Origin: Streptomyces abyssomicinicus
GTDB taxonomy: Bacteria; Actinomycetota; Actinomycetes; Streptomycetales; Streptomycetaceae
Assembly: GCF_008974245.1 (NCBI RefSeq)
Contig: NZ_BBZI01000006.1
Coordinates: forward strand, 1,005,214 to 1,069,213
Length of the DNA stretch: 64,000 bases
Direction: 5' to 3'
Position numbers and translations under genes: made by a program
Shown here: in pieces, positions 28,224-36,454 of the stretch
Numbering within the stretch: position 1 is the first letter of the stretch
How the letters are laid out: each line of letters starts with the position of its first letter
The notes under the pieces: model-generated
Seen by the model: the letters and a program-made list of their open reading frames with translations, nothing else
Told to the model about the DNA's origin: nothing
Database searches by the model: none

Positions 28224-28400
28224 GCCTCTCATTCTCTCAGGTCTCCCCCGCCCCCTGGGAACGGGTGCGCGAGCCCGCGGCGGGCGGCGTCACGGAGCCG
28301 GCCGCCTCCGCCGGCCGGCGCTCCGGGCTTCCGTCCCTCCGCGCCTTCTGCGCCTTCTGCGCCTTCTGCGCCCCTTGCGCCCTCCGGACATACGAGTGAC

Positions 28401-29699
28401 GTGGTGAGCGCGTCACCCGGTGGCCCGGCCGGTGTCCGGTCATGGTGTCAGTGGACCCGGCGGCTTTCCGCCCGCCGGGTCGTCCCGCGCGACGCACCGC
28501 GCCGACACTGCAGGGGCTCGCGCTCCGGCGAGGAGTTCGTCATCTCACCGAAGGCCATCGCACTGTCGGGCGGGACCGGCTTCCTGGGCTGTCACCTGCT
28601 GCCCCGCCTGCTGTCCCAGGGCCACTCCGTGATCGCACTGGTCCGGGGCACACCGCAGCAGGCCACGCAGCGTCTGGAGCGCGCGCTGGAGTTCGCCGGC
28701 GCCCGGCAGGCGGCCGCGAGCCTGGGCACGGACCGGCTCCGCGTGCTGCGGGCGGACCTGGAGCAGCCCGGACTGGGCCTCGGGGCCCAGGAGCTGCGGC
28801 GGCTGGCCGGCGAGACGGACGAGGTGTGGCACTGCGCCGCCGCCACCGACCTGCGGGCTTCCCTGCGGAGCGTCAGCGGGGCCAACGTCGACGGCACGCG
28901 CCACATGCTGGAGCTGGCCGCCGCACCCGGCCGGGAGCGGCGGTTCGTGCACGTCAGCACCGCCTTCGTCGCCGGTGACCGCCGCGACGGCGTGGTGCGC
29001 GAGGACGACCTCGACGACTCCCACGGCTTCGTCACCCCCTACGAGGAGTCCAAGTACCGGGCCGAGCGCCTGGTCCGCTCGTGGGCACGGGACGGCCGCC
29101 GTGCGCTGGTGCTGCGCCCCAGCACGCTGCTGACCGACCGGCCTCCGTCGCCGCGCGGCCCCCGGGCGCCGCATTCCGCGCTGCGGTGGGCCTTGAGCCG
29201 GCTGGCCGCCCTGGGACCGCGGCACGCCGCCGAGCGGTTCGCCGCGGCCCCCGACGCACAGGGACGTGTCCGTCTCCGTCTGCCGGGCCGCACGGACGGG
29301 CTGATCAACATCGCCCCGGTCGAGTACGCGGCCGACGCCGCCGTGCGGCTGGCCGGCGAGGACAGCGGCCCGGGAACGGTGACGCGGCACGTGGTGCATC
29401 CCGTGGACACGCCGCTGACGAAGTGGATCGACGCCATCGCCGCACAGGCGCCGTGGGCACGCGTGGAGATCGCCGAGGAGTGGTCGCCCGTCAACGACCT
29501 GGAGCGGCATCTGGTCGGGCTGAACCCGGGCGGACTCCGCTACGGCTACCACCGCCGCAGCTACGAGCGCACCGCGCTGGACCTCCTGGAGGCCCGCGAC
29601 GGCGTCCCGGCACAGCCCCCGCTCGACGCCGCCTACCTCCGCGCCGCCCTCGGTTACCCGGCGCGCCGGCCACGGGTGGCGGGTGACCGGGACCGGTGA
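28401..29699 (+). CDS. NAD(P)-dependent SDR/thioester reductase-like protein
   Basis: The core has a Rossmann motif SGGTGFLGCHLL, NVDGTRHML, VSTAFVAGDR and PYEESKYRAE (Tyr and Lys), matching the extended SDR group that includes thioester reductase and male-sterility-like domains. No carrier protein or adenylation gene is near, so the substrate is unknown. The start is uncertain. The GTGs at 28401/28404 give a 50-residue low-quality lead, while AGGAG at 28531-28535 stands six bases before an ATC codon at 28542 just ahead of the conserved core. The gene is divergent from trpS. Confidence 0.75.
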   Translation: MVSASPGGPAGVRSWCQWTRRLSARRVVPRDAPRRHCRGSRSGEEFVISPKAIALSGGTGFLGCHLLPRLLSQGHSVIALVRGTPQQATQRLERALEFAGARQAAASLGTDRLRVLRADLEQPGLGLGAQELRRLAGETDEVWHCAAATDLRASLRSVSGANVDGTRHMLELAAAPGRERRFVHVSTAFVAGDRRDGVVREDDLDDSHGFVTPYEESKYRAERLVRSWARDGRRALVLRPSTLLTDRPPSPRGPRAPHSALRWALSRLAALGPRHAAERFAAAPDAQGRVRLRLPGRTDGLINIAPVEYAADAAVRLAGEDSGPGTVTRHVVHPVDTPLTKWIDAIAAQAPWARVEIAEEWSPVNDLERHLVGLNPGGLRYGYHRRSYERTALDLLEARDGVPAQPPLDAAYLRAALGYPARRPRVAGDRDR

Positions 29700-29771
29700 C
29701 GGCGCCGCGCACGAAGGCGTCCGCAGGGCGGTCCGTCCGGCGGGGGGCGGGGGCGGGCCGGTAGGGTGAGG

Positions 29772-29852
29772 GAGGGCCGTGACTGGCGCGCTGGGATGGG
29801 ACGGACCATCGGGGAGCGGCCCGGAGAGAACACGTGCCGTGCGCCTGGGCCA
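29772..29852 (+). ncRNA. ZTP (pfl) riboswitch controlling glyA
   Basis: The leader has the three conserved blocks of the ZTP/ZMP riboswitch in order: CCGTGACTGGCG (29778-29789), CGGGGAGCGG (29810-29819) and the distal GCGCCTGGGC (29841-29850). This RNA senses the purine intermediate ZMP/ZTP, which builds up when 10-formyl-tetrahydrofolate is short, and usually turns on folate/one-carbon genes such as glyA, which starts 30 bases downstream. Regulation is probably at translation or transcription elongation; I see no clear terminator in the leader. Confidence 0.9.
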
Positions 29853-29882
29853 CACCGTGACCGCACTCTGCCGGAGGCCGCC

Positions 29883-31325
29883 ATGTCCGACCTTTCCCCC
29901 GAGTCCGCCGCGTACCGCGCCGCACTGGACGTCGTCCGCGCCGTGGAGCCCCGCGTCGCCGACGCGATCGGCCAGGAACTCACCGACCAGCGCGAGATGC
30001 TGAAGCTGATCGCCTCGGAGAACTACGCCTCCCCCGCGACGCTGCTCGCGATGGGCAACTGGTTCAGCGACAAGTACGCCGAGGGCACCGTCGGCCGCCG
30101 CTTCTACGCCGGCTGCCGCAACGTCGACACCGTCGAGTCCCTCGCCGCCGAGCACGCGCGCGAGCTCTTCGGCGCCCGCCACGCCTACGTCCAGCCGCAC
30201 TCCGGCATCGACGCCAACCTGGTCGCCTTCTGGTCGGTGCTCGCCGACCGCGTGGAGGTGCCGGCCCTCGCCAAGGCCGGCGTCCGCCAGGTCAACGAGC
30301 TCTCCGACGCCGACTGGGCCGAGCTGCGCACCGCCTTCGGCAACCAGCGGATGCTGGGCATGTCGCTGGACGCCGGCGGCCACCTCACGCACGGCTTCCG
30401 CCCCAACATCTCGGGCAAGATGTTCGACCAGCGGTCCTACGGCACCGACCCGGCGACCGGCCTGGTCGACTACGAGGCGCTGCGCGAGACCGCCCGCGAG
30501 TTCAAGCCGCTGATCATCGTGGCCGGCTACTCCGCGTACCCGCGCCTGGTGAACTTCCGGATCATGCGGGAGATCGCCGACGAGGTCGGCGCGACCCTGA
30601 TGGTCGACATGGCGCACTTCGCGGGCCTGGTGGCCGGCAAGGTGCTCACCGGCGACTTCGACCCGGTGCCGCACGCGCAGATCGTCACCACCACCACCCA
30701 CAAGTCGCTGCGCGGCCCGCGCGGCGGCATGGTGCTGTGCGACGACTCGCTGAAGGACCAGGTCGACCGCGGCTGCCCGATGGTGCTCGGCGGCCCGCTG
30801 CCGCACGTGATGGCCGCCAAGGCGGTCGCCCTCGCCGAGGCGCGCCAGCCCTCCTTCCAGGACTACGCGCAGCGCATCGTGGACAACGCGAAGGCGCTGG
30901 CCGAGGGGCTGATGCGGCGCGGCGCCACGCTGGTCACCGGTGGCACCGACAACCACCTCAACCTGATCGACGTGGCCTCCTCCTACGGCCTCACCGGCCG
31001 CCAGGCGGAGCAGGCGCTGCTGGACTCCGGCATCGTCACCAACCGCAACGCCATCCCCGCCGACCCGAACGGCGCCTGGTACACCTCCGGCATCCGGATC
31101 GGCACCCCGGCCCTGACCACCCGCGGTCTGGGCACGGCGGAGATGGACGAGATCGCCGCCCTGATCGACCGCGTGCTGACCGAGGCCGTCCCCGGCACCA
31201 CGGCCAAGGGCGCGCCGTCGAAGGCGCAGCACGTCCTCGACGCGAAGGTCTCCGACGAGGTGTCGCGCCGCGCCACCGAGCTGGTCTCGGGCTTCCCGCT
31301 GTACCCGACGATCGACCTGGGCTGA
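29883..31325 (+). CDS. glyA: Serine hydroxymethyltransferase
   Basis: The 480-residue PLP enzyme makes glycine and 5,10-methylene-tetrahydrofolate from serine. The PLP lysine is Lys274 in [14 protein letters not shown], and other hallmarks ([30 protein letters not shown]) are intact. It is longer than the usual 420 residues because of an insertion around 145-200 seen in a subset of actinobacterial enzymes. The ATG has GGAGG nearby and sits after a ZTP riboswitch, tying it to folate status. A perfect hairpin follows the stop. Confidence 0.96.
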   Translation: MSDLSPESAAYRAALDVVRAVEPRVADAIGQELTDQREMLKLIASENYASPATLLAMGNWFSDKYAEGTVGRRFYAGCRNVDTVESLAAEHARELFGARHAYVQPHSGIDANLVAFWSVLADRVEVPALAKAGVRQVNELSDADWAELRTAFGNQRMLGMSLDAGGHLTHGFRPNISGKMFDQRSYGTDPATGLVDYEALRETAREFKPLIIVAGYSAYPRLVNFRIMREIADEVGATLMVDMAHFAGLVAGKVLTGDFDPVPHAQIVTTTTHKSLRGPRGGMVLCDDSLKDQVDRGCPMVLGGPLPHVMAAKAVALAEARQPSFQDYAQRIVDNAKALAEGLMRRGATLVTGGTDNHLNLIDVASSYGLTGRQAEQALLDSGIVTNRNAIPADPNGAWYTSGIRIGTPALTTRGLGTAEMDEIAALIDRVLTEAVPGTTAKGAPSKAQHVLDAKVSDEVSRRATELVSGFPLYPTIDLG

Positions 31326-31334
31326 GGCCCGTGC

Positions 31335-31376
31335 CCGCCCGGGCGGGGGAGGCCGCGGCCTCCCCCGCCCGGGCGG
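31335..31376 (+). terminator. glyA terminator
   Basis: A 21-bp perfect palindrome centred between 31355 and 31356 lies ten bases after the glyA stop. Confidence 0.75.
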
Positions 31377-31390
31377 CGCCGCGTGTGCCG

Positions 31391-31459
31391 CGTGGGTGCC
31401 GTGGGTGCCGCGTGGGTGCCGTGGGTGCCGCGTGGGTGCCGTGGGTGCCGCGTGGGTGC
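31391..31459. repeat. 20-bp tandem repeat
   Basis: The unit CGTGGGTGCCGTGGGTGCCG occurs three and a half times without change, between the convergent glyA and GSP-synthase-like genes. Perfect copies suggest recent expansion. Confidence 0.9.
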
Positions 31460-31468
31460 GCCGCGGCT

Positions 31469-32653
31469 CTAGAGGATGACGTGCGGCAGGAACCGCGCGT
31501 AGGTGTCCGTCACCAGGCCCGCGCTCTCGCGGATGCCGAGGCCCGCGGCCTCGCCCTTGACGACCCAGGCGCCCAGCACCACCCGGTTCCCGTCGAACGA
31601 CGGCAGCGGCGCCAGCTCCTGGTAGCAGCACGCGTCCTCACGCGCCGGCACGACGGACCCGGCCTCGTGCAGGGTGACTCCCGCCCCCTCGCGCCCGAGC
31701 AGCGGTTTGGCCACGTACCCGGTGGTGGAGGCCATCTCGCGCGGGCCGTCCACGTAGGCCGGCAGCAGGTTGGGGTGGCCGGGGTGGAGCTCCCACAGGA
31801 TCGCCAGCAGCGCCTTGTTGCTGAGCAGCATCTTCCACATCGGCTCGATCCACAGGGTGGATCCCGTGCCGCCGCCCAGGTCGAGGGTCTGCATCACCTG
31901 GGACCCGAACCGGTCGGTGGTCAGCCACTCCCACGGGTAGAGCTTGAAGCAACTGCGGATGAAGCGGAGCTTCTTGTCCACGAAGCGCCGGCTCAGCCGG
32001 TCCCAGCCGATGTCCTCCATGGAGATCCACTCGGTGCTCAGCCCGGCCTGCTCGGCGGTCTCCATGAGGTAGGCGACGGTCATCAGGTCCTCGCCCAGCT
32101 CGTCGGCCGCGGTGTGGGCGAAGTAGAGCGGGGAGCCGGGCGGCAGCAGGTGCGCCTGCTCGCGCCAGGCGTCCACCAGCCGCTCGTGCAGGGAGTTCCA
32201 CTGGTCGGCGCCGGGGAACCGCTCCTCCATCCAGAACCACTGCGGGCTGGCCGCCTCCACCAGGGAGGTCGGGGTGTCGGCGTTGTACTCCAGCATCTTG
32301 GCCGGGCCCGTGCCGTCGTAGCGCAGGTCGAACCGGCCGTAGAGGGAGGGGACCTCCGCACGGCGGCGCCAGGACTCGGCGATGGCCTCGGCCACCCGCC
32401 GGTCGGTGACACCGAGGTCGGCGAAACGGTTCTCCTTGACGATGAACCCGGCCGCCTCCAGGCACATCGCGTGCAGCTCCTCGACGACCTCCTCCAGCGC
32501 CTCGACCTCGGGGAGGGAGAAGGCGTAGTACGCGCTCTCGTCCCAGTAGGGGCGCAGGACGCCGTCCGGATGGCGGGTGAGGGGGTAGATCAGGCCCTGC
32601 GCCTCGACGGTGCGCTGCCAGTCGGGGCGGGGCTCGGTGGTGCGGCGTTCCAC
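31469..32653 (-). CDS. Glutathionylspermidine synthase-family ATP-grasp protein
   Basis: The 394-residue protein matches the C-terminal synthetase fold (DVRFDLR-like GRFDLRYDG, KMLEYNADTPTSL, VAKPLLGREGAGV, WVVKGEAAGLGIRES). These are ATP-grasp ligases that join a carboxyl and an amine. Actinobacteria lack glutathione, so the true substrate must differ. The GTG lies eight bases after the stop of a small lipoprotein gene; E. coli ygiB-ygiC shows the same kind of lipoprotein/ligase pairing, suggesting joint function at the envelope. Confidence 0.83.
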   Translation of the reverse strand: MERRTTEPRPDWQRTVEAQGLIYPLTRHPDGVLRPYWDESAYYAFSLPEVEALEEVVEELHAMCLEAAGFIVKENRFADLGVTDRRVAEAIAESWRRRAEVPSLYGRFDLRYDGTGPAKMLEYNADTPTSLVEAASPQWFWMEERFPGADQWNSLHERLVDAWREQAHLLPPGSPLYFAHTAADELGEDLMTVAYLMETAEQAGLSTEWISMEDIGWDRLSRRFVDKKLRFIRSCFKLYPWEWLTTDRFGSQVMQTLDLGGGTGSTLWIEPMWKMLLSNKALLAILWELHPGHPNLLPAYVDGPREMASTTGYVAKPLLGREGAGVTLHEAGSVVPAREDACCYQELAPLPSFDGNRVVLGAWVVKGEAAGLGIRESAGLVTDTYARFLPHVIL

Positions 32654-32661
32654 GGCGTCGG

Positions 32662-32973
32662 TCAGCCTCCGCCGCTGCCGCTGCAGCCGAAGCCGTTGCG
32701 GTCGACGGCCTCCTCACGGCTGAAGGTGCCGTCGTCGGCCCAGCCGTCGTCGACCTCGGCGTCGTAGTACCAGCCGGCGTTCGTCGTCGTCCCGTACGAG
32801 GAGCAGTTGGAGTCGGCCACGACGCGGTAGCCGTTGGCGTACTCGTAACTGTCCATGTCGACGCAGCGCTGGTCCGGTTCGGAGCTGCAGGACGTCAGCG
32901 TGGCGGCCACGACGCCCATTCCGCCCAGCACGACGGTGCTGGAGCGCAGCCGTCGGCGCTGCTTCTGTGCCAT
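32662..32973 (-). CDS. Small secreted lipoprotein paired with ATP-grasp ligase
   Basis: The 103-residue precursor has a basic start, a hydrophobic stretch and a lipobox-like LTSC, then a mature part with several Cys, Tyr and Asp residues (YEYANGYRVV, AGWYYD) and a Gly/Ser-rich end. GGGGGA lies six bases before the ATG at 32973. It is the first gene of a two-gene operon. The family is not clear to me; the arrangement resembles YgiB (DUF1190), though sequence likeness is weak. Confidence 0.78.
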   Translation of the reverse strand: MAQKQRRRLRSSTVVLGGMGVVAATLTSCSSEPDQRCVDMDSYEYANGYRVVADSNCSSYGTTTNAGWYYDAEVDDGWADDGTFSREEAVDRNGFGCSGSGGG

Positions 32974-33456
32974 GGTCTTTCCCCCCGGTTCGGTGCGAGC
33001 GGTGCCTGACGCCAAGACACCCGGAGGCCGCCGTTCGGTTCCCTCCGCACAGGTGTGCGGCGTCAGCTACGCCCGGCAGCCTAGGGACACCGGCGCAAGA
33101 GAGCAATGTCGGCCACATGACAAGACCCCACGGGCGCCGTCCCTCACCTGGAGGGGGCGCCTCGCGGGGCCCGTCGGACGGTGGTGTCAGGGTCACCGCC
33201 CACGCTGTCCCTACCCGTCGGGGCGGGGACGAATACCTGTTCAGACGGACCGGTCCCGCCGGGCGGCCGAGCTGCCGCCGGACTCCGCGGTTCCGGGGGC
33301 GGGCCCGGTCCGCCCCCGGCGGACGCCGGCCCCGCGCACGGGAAAGGGGCGGTTCCCTGTCACAGGGAACCGCCCCTTCGCGCCGCCGGGGTGAATGCCC
33401 GATGGTCAGGACGCGCGCTCACCCCGGCGGCGCCGGGTCACCACAGGACCGGAGGG
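32974..33456. other. Intergenic region with terminator
   Basis: About 480 bases hold the promoter side of the lipoprotein operon and the hairpin at 33344-33378. No coding frame with the expected codon bias is seen. Confidence 0.5.
33344..33378 (-). terminator. Strong terminator hairpin after thioester-protein gene
   Basis: Seventeen-base arms (AAGGGGCGGTTCCCTGT and complement) separated by one base lie about 80 bases after the stop of the surface-protein gene. The stem is bounded by A and T, allowing a short T run on the minus strand. Confidence 0.75.
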
Positions 33457-34833
33457 TCAGGAGGTCTTGCGCTTGCGCAGGACCAGCATGGTGACGCCGC
33501 CGAGGACCACGAGGGCGATGGCGACACCGGCGATCACCGGGGTGGCGCTGTTGCTGCCGGTCTCGGCCAGGTTGGTGCCGTCGTCGGCCTGGTCGCCCTG
33601 GTCGCCGGCCGGGCTCGGCGCGGTCGAGGGCTGCGGGGCCTCGGAACCGCCCTCGGAGGCGGTCTGGCAGTCGAGGATGCCGGTGAAGGTCTGGTCGAGA
33701 CCGTTCGGACCGGTGACGGCGATGCTGTACTCGGCGTCCTCCTTCACCGGGACGGTGACGGTGACGTCCTTGCCGGCCTCGACGGTGTGCTTCTCGCCGC
33801 CGATGGTGACCTCGCCCGCCTCGTCACCGCTGTTGGTGACCTTGACGTCGACGCCGCCCTTGGCGCAGTTGTTCACGGCCTCGGCCGCGAGCACCGCGCC
33901 GGTGGTCTCCTTCTCGCTCCACGTGGCCGTGAAGGACGAGGCGACCTTGCTCTGCGAGGAGCCCGCGAGGATCTGCGTCTGCGTCTTGACGCCGACGCCG
34001 GTGAAGGCGCGGCCGACCGACAGCTCGACGGAGCCCTCGACGGTGACCTCGGCGGCGCCGGCCGGGGTGCCCTCCGCGACGTCCACGTACAGCTCGGCGC
34101 CGTTGCTCACGCCGGTGACCGGGTTGCCCGAGGCGTCGACGACCTTGACGCCCTCACCGGCGACCTTGACGGACGCGGTGCCCGCGTTGGTGGCGACGGT
34201 GACCGGGCCGATCTTCTCGCCGGCCTTGCCGGCCACGGCCGGGGCGCTCAGCGACAGCGAGCCGCCGGGCTCCTGGACCGACTGGGCGGCCTTCTCCAGG
34301 TAGTCGGCGAGCTTCTCGGCCTCGGCGTCCTTGGCCTCCGCCTGGACGTGGTCGGAGAAGCGCCAGATGGCGACCTGGGTGCCGACGGCGGCGTCGTTCT
34401 TGGTGAACTCGCCCGTGATCTGCGCGGCCTTGGCCAGCGCGGCGATGTCGCCGACCTGCGGGTAGGAGTTCTTCAGGATCCAGTGGATCTTGCCCGCGTC
34501 GGGGTTGTTGGCCAGCGAGGACTGCGCCCAGGACACCTCCTGGTACTGCGCCTTGCTGACGGTGGGCGTGTGGGCGTCGATGCAGTAGCTCTGCAGCGTG
34601 CCGCCACCGGCCACGTCCATGGTGAACAGACCGGCGCGCACGGACTTGCCGTCGATCGAGGCGTCACCGGAGTCCTGGAGGCCGGACTTGAGCGTGGCCA
34701 GCGTGCCGCCGGCCGGGTTGTGGCCGTCGGCGGCGGCGACGCCGGCCGTGGCCAGGGCGCCACCGACGCTGAGGCCGGCGACGAGGACGGCGGCGGACAG
34801 CCGCGTGGTGGCACGTCTCCGTATACGGAACAT
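33457..34833 (-). CDS. Thioester-domain surface protein with LAETG sortase anchor
   Basis: The 458-residue precursor has a signal peptide (about 1-35) and an N-terminal thioester (TED/TQXA) domain in which Cys84 (SYCIDAHT) and Gln153 (TQVAIW) should form an internal ester-like cross-link able to bind surfaces covalently. A beta-rich stalk and a Pro/Ser/Asp linker follow, then the sortase motif LAETG (422-426), a membrane helix and RKRKTS. LAxTG is the class E sortase signal of high-GC Gram-positives. GGAGGGG precedes the ATG at 34833. It is likely a wall-anchored adhesin; its target is unknown. No sortase gene is adjacent. Confidence 0.93.
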   Translation of the reverse strand: MFRIRRRATTRLSAAVLVAGLSVGGALATAGVAAADGHNPAGGTLATLKSGLQDSGDASIDGKSVRAGLFTMDVAGGGTLQSYCIDAHTPTVSKAQYQEVSWAQSSLANNPDAGKIHWILKNSYPQVGDIAALAKAAQITGEFTKNDAAVGTQVAIWRFSDHVQAEAKDAEAEKLADYLEKAAQSVQEPGGSLSLSAPAVAGKAGEKIGPVTVATNAGTASVKVAGEGVKVVDASGNPVTGVSNGAELYVDVAEGTPAGAAEVTVEGSVELSVGRAFTGVGVKTQTQILAGSSQSKVASSFTATWSEKETTGAVLAAEAVNNCAKGGVDVKVTNSGDEAGEVTIGGEKHTVEAGKDVTVTVPVKEDAEYSIAVTGPNGLDQTFTGILDCQTASEGGSEAPQPSTAPSPAGDQGDQADDGTNLAETGSNSATPVIAGVAIALVVLGGVTMLVLRKRKTS

Positions 34834-35084
34834 ACGTTTCCCCTCCGGGCATGGCGGCGTCACGTCGCATCACGGCAACAGACTGACGGAGAGCGCACAC
34901 CAGCCCGCGAAATCTGCAACTCCCCGAGGAATGGGGGTGCTTGTGAACAGTCGCGAACGCGACCGAGGGCCACATGATAGTCACACCGCGGAACCCGTGG
35001 TTCCCATGGGACGGAAAAGCTTTGTGCGTCACACGCGTTGTGCGTGTTGCTCACGTTACGTCCGTGTGCGCGCCCGACGTCCGA

Positions 35085-36092
35085 TCAGGAGATGGCGAAG
35101 TGGTCCAGCGCGGCCGCCAGTTGCTCCTCCTGCACCGGCCACTCGTCGGCCGGTCCGGCGACCAGCACGGCGTACATCCTCCCGTCGTCCGCCGTGAAGA
35201 CGCAGTCCACGACCTGCTTGCGGAAGCCGAGTTCCTCGCTGTCGTACGCGTAGACCAGCTCCGCGGCGTCCGCGCCGACGGCGTCCGAGGCGCCCTCCAG
35301 CGGCCCGGTCCCGGTGAGGGAGATCTCCTCGTACCCCGGCTGCGACGCCAGGTGCTCGGAGGCGGCCTCCAGCGACTCCAGCGGCGTGATCCCCGGCTCG
35401 GTCACCTCGAAGACCTGGACCAGGGAACTGTCGTCCCCCGGCGTGTAGAAGACGCCGTTGTCCCGCTCGTCGCGGATCCAGTCCTCGGGCACGGCGAGGG
35501 TGAAACCGGCCGGGTCCTCCGCCAGGCGGTACCCGTCGGGCACCTGGGCACCGTCCTGGGAGGGCGACTCCTGCGGGGTCTCGGCCGGGCCGGTGGCGAC
35601 GGCGGGGTCGTCGGTGGGCTCCGGATCCACGGCGGCCGTGGTGGGCGTGGTGGCCGGCGTCGCCCCGGACGGACGGTCGTCGCCGCCGACCAGCTGCCAG
35701 CCCACGGCCGCCCCGGCCAGAGCACCCACGACCAGCACCGGGAGGGCCACCCGCAGCAACCGCCGCCGTCCGTCGCCCGTTCCGCGGGCCCCGCCGACAC
35801 CGCCGACGCCGCCGACGACGGCCGTCGTGCGGTCCGGCGGAGCGGCGGGCGGGGTGGACGGCCCGAACACGGGCGGCAGCCCGGGCGGGGCCGAGGGGTA
35901 CGAGGGACCGCCCCCGCCGGCGGGCCCGGGCGGCGCCGACGGTGCGGGCGGCACCGGCGGCGCGGACGGCGTCACGACCGTCCCGGCGGCTCCGGTTCCG
36001 GCGGCTCCGATTCCGGCGGCTCCGGGCGGGTACTCCCACCGCTGCGCGTCCTCGTTCCAGCGCCGCGCGGCGTCTGCTCCTCCAGCGCTCAT
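35085..36092 (-). CDS. Membrane protein with extracytoplasmic lipoprotein-like domain
   Basis: The 335-residue protein has a Pro/Gly/Ala-rich cytoplasmic N-terminus starting with RRWNEDAQRWEYPPG, one membrane helix (about 112-134), a Thr/Pro linker and a globular C-terminal domain (about 165-335) resembling the PsbP/LpqN-like domains of actinobacterial envelope proteins (YRLAEDPAGFTLAVPEDW). Its ATG overlaps the stop of the small gene before it (ATGA). It is the third gene of an operon of unknown function. Confidence 0.75.
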   Translation of the reverse strand: MSAGGADAARRWNEDAQRWEYPPGAAGIGAAGTGAAGTVVTPSAPPVPPAPSAPPGPAGGGGPSYPSAPPGLPPVFGPSTPPAAPPDRTTAVVGGVGGVGGARGTGDGRRRLLRVALPVLVVGALAGAAVGWQLVGGDDRPSGATPATTPTTAAVDPEPTDDPAVATGPAETPQESPSQDGAQVPDGYRLAEDPAGFTLAVPEDWIRDERDNGVFYTPGDDSSLVQVFEVTEPGITPLESLEAASEHLASQPGYEEISLTGTGPLEGASDAVGADAAELVYAYDSEELGFRKQVVDCVFTADDGRMYAVLVAGPADEWPVQEEQLAAALDHFAIS

Positions 36093-36454
36093 GACGCCCC
36101 GCCCACCCCCAGCAGCGCAGCCACCGCGGCGGCGGCCGAGATCCAGCTGGTGATGCCCTCGGCCGACTCCAGGCGCTCCCGGAGGCGGGCCCGGCGGCCC
36201 TCGCCCGCCCGGCCGGTGCGGGTGATCTCCTCCTCGGCCTCGTCGATGGCCTCGTTGATCCCGGTCACCGCGGGTGACTCCGGGCGGCCGGACAGCTCGG
36301 ACCTCAGCTCCCGGAGCGCCTCCAGCAGGTCCTGGTCCTCGACCCGCTCGCGGCCCGCCGCGTAGTGGTGGGACTCGGCGCGGGCGTGGCTGCCCACGGC
36401 GAAGGTGCTCTTGGTGACCTTGCCGAAGCGGACGGCGGGCTCGTCACTGCTCAT
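36089..36454 (-). CDS. Small helical protein with N-terminal STFAVGxHA motif
   Basis: The 121-residue protein starts with a short beta-like motif (16-26, STFAVGSHARA), then two amphipathic helices rich in Glu and Arg (about 33-105), and ends in a hydrophobic Ala/Gly segment (ISAAAAVAALLGVGGA). It resembles the DUF5955-type small Streptomyces proteins, but I am not sure. The ATG lies inside the end of the preceding gene (11-base overlap) and the stop overlaps the next start, so it is tightly coupled to both. The motif is shared with the C-terminus of the upstream protein. Confidence 0.75.
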   Translation of the reverse strand: MSSDEPAVRFGKVTKSTFAVGSHARAESHHYAAGRERVEDQDLLEALRELRSELSGRPESPAVTGINEAIDEAEEEITRTGRAGEGRRARLRERLESAEGITSWISAAAAVAALLGVGGAS

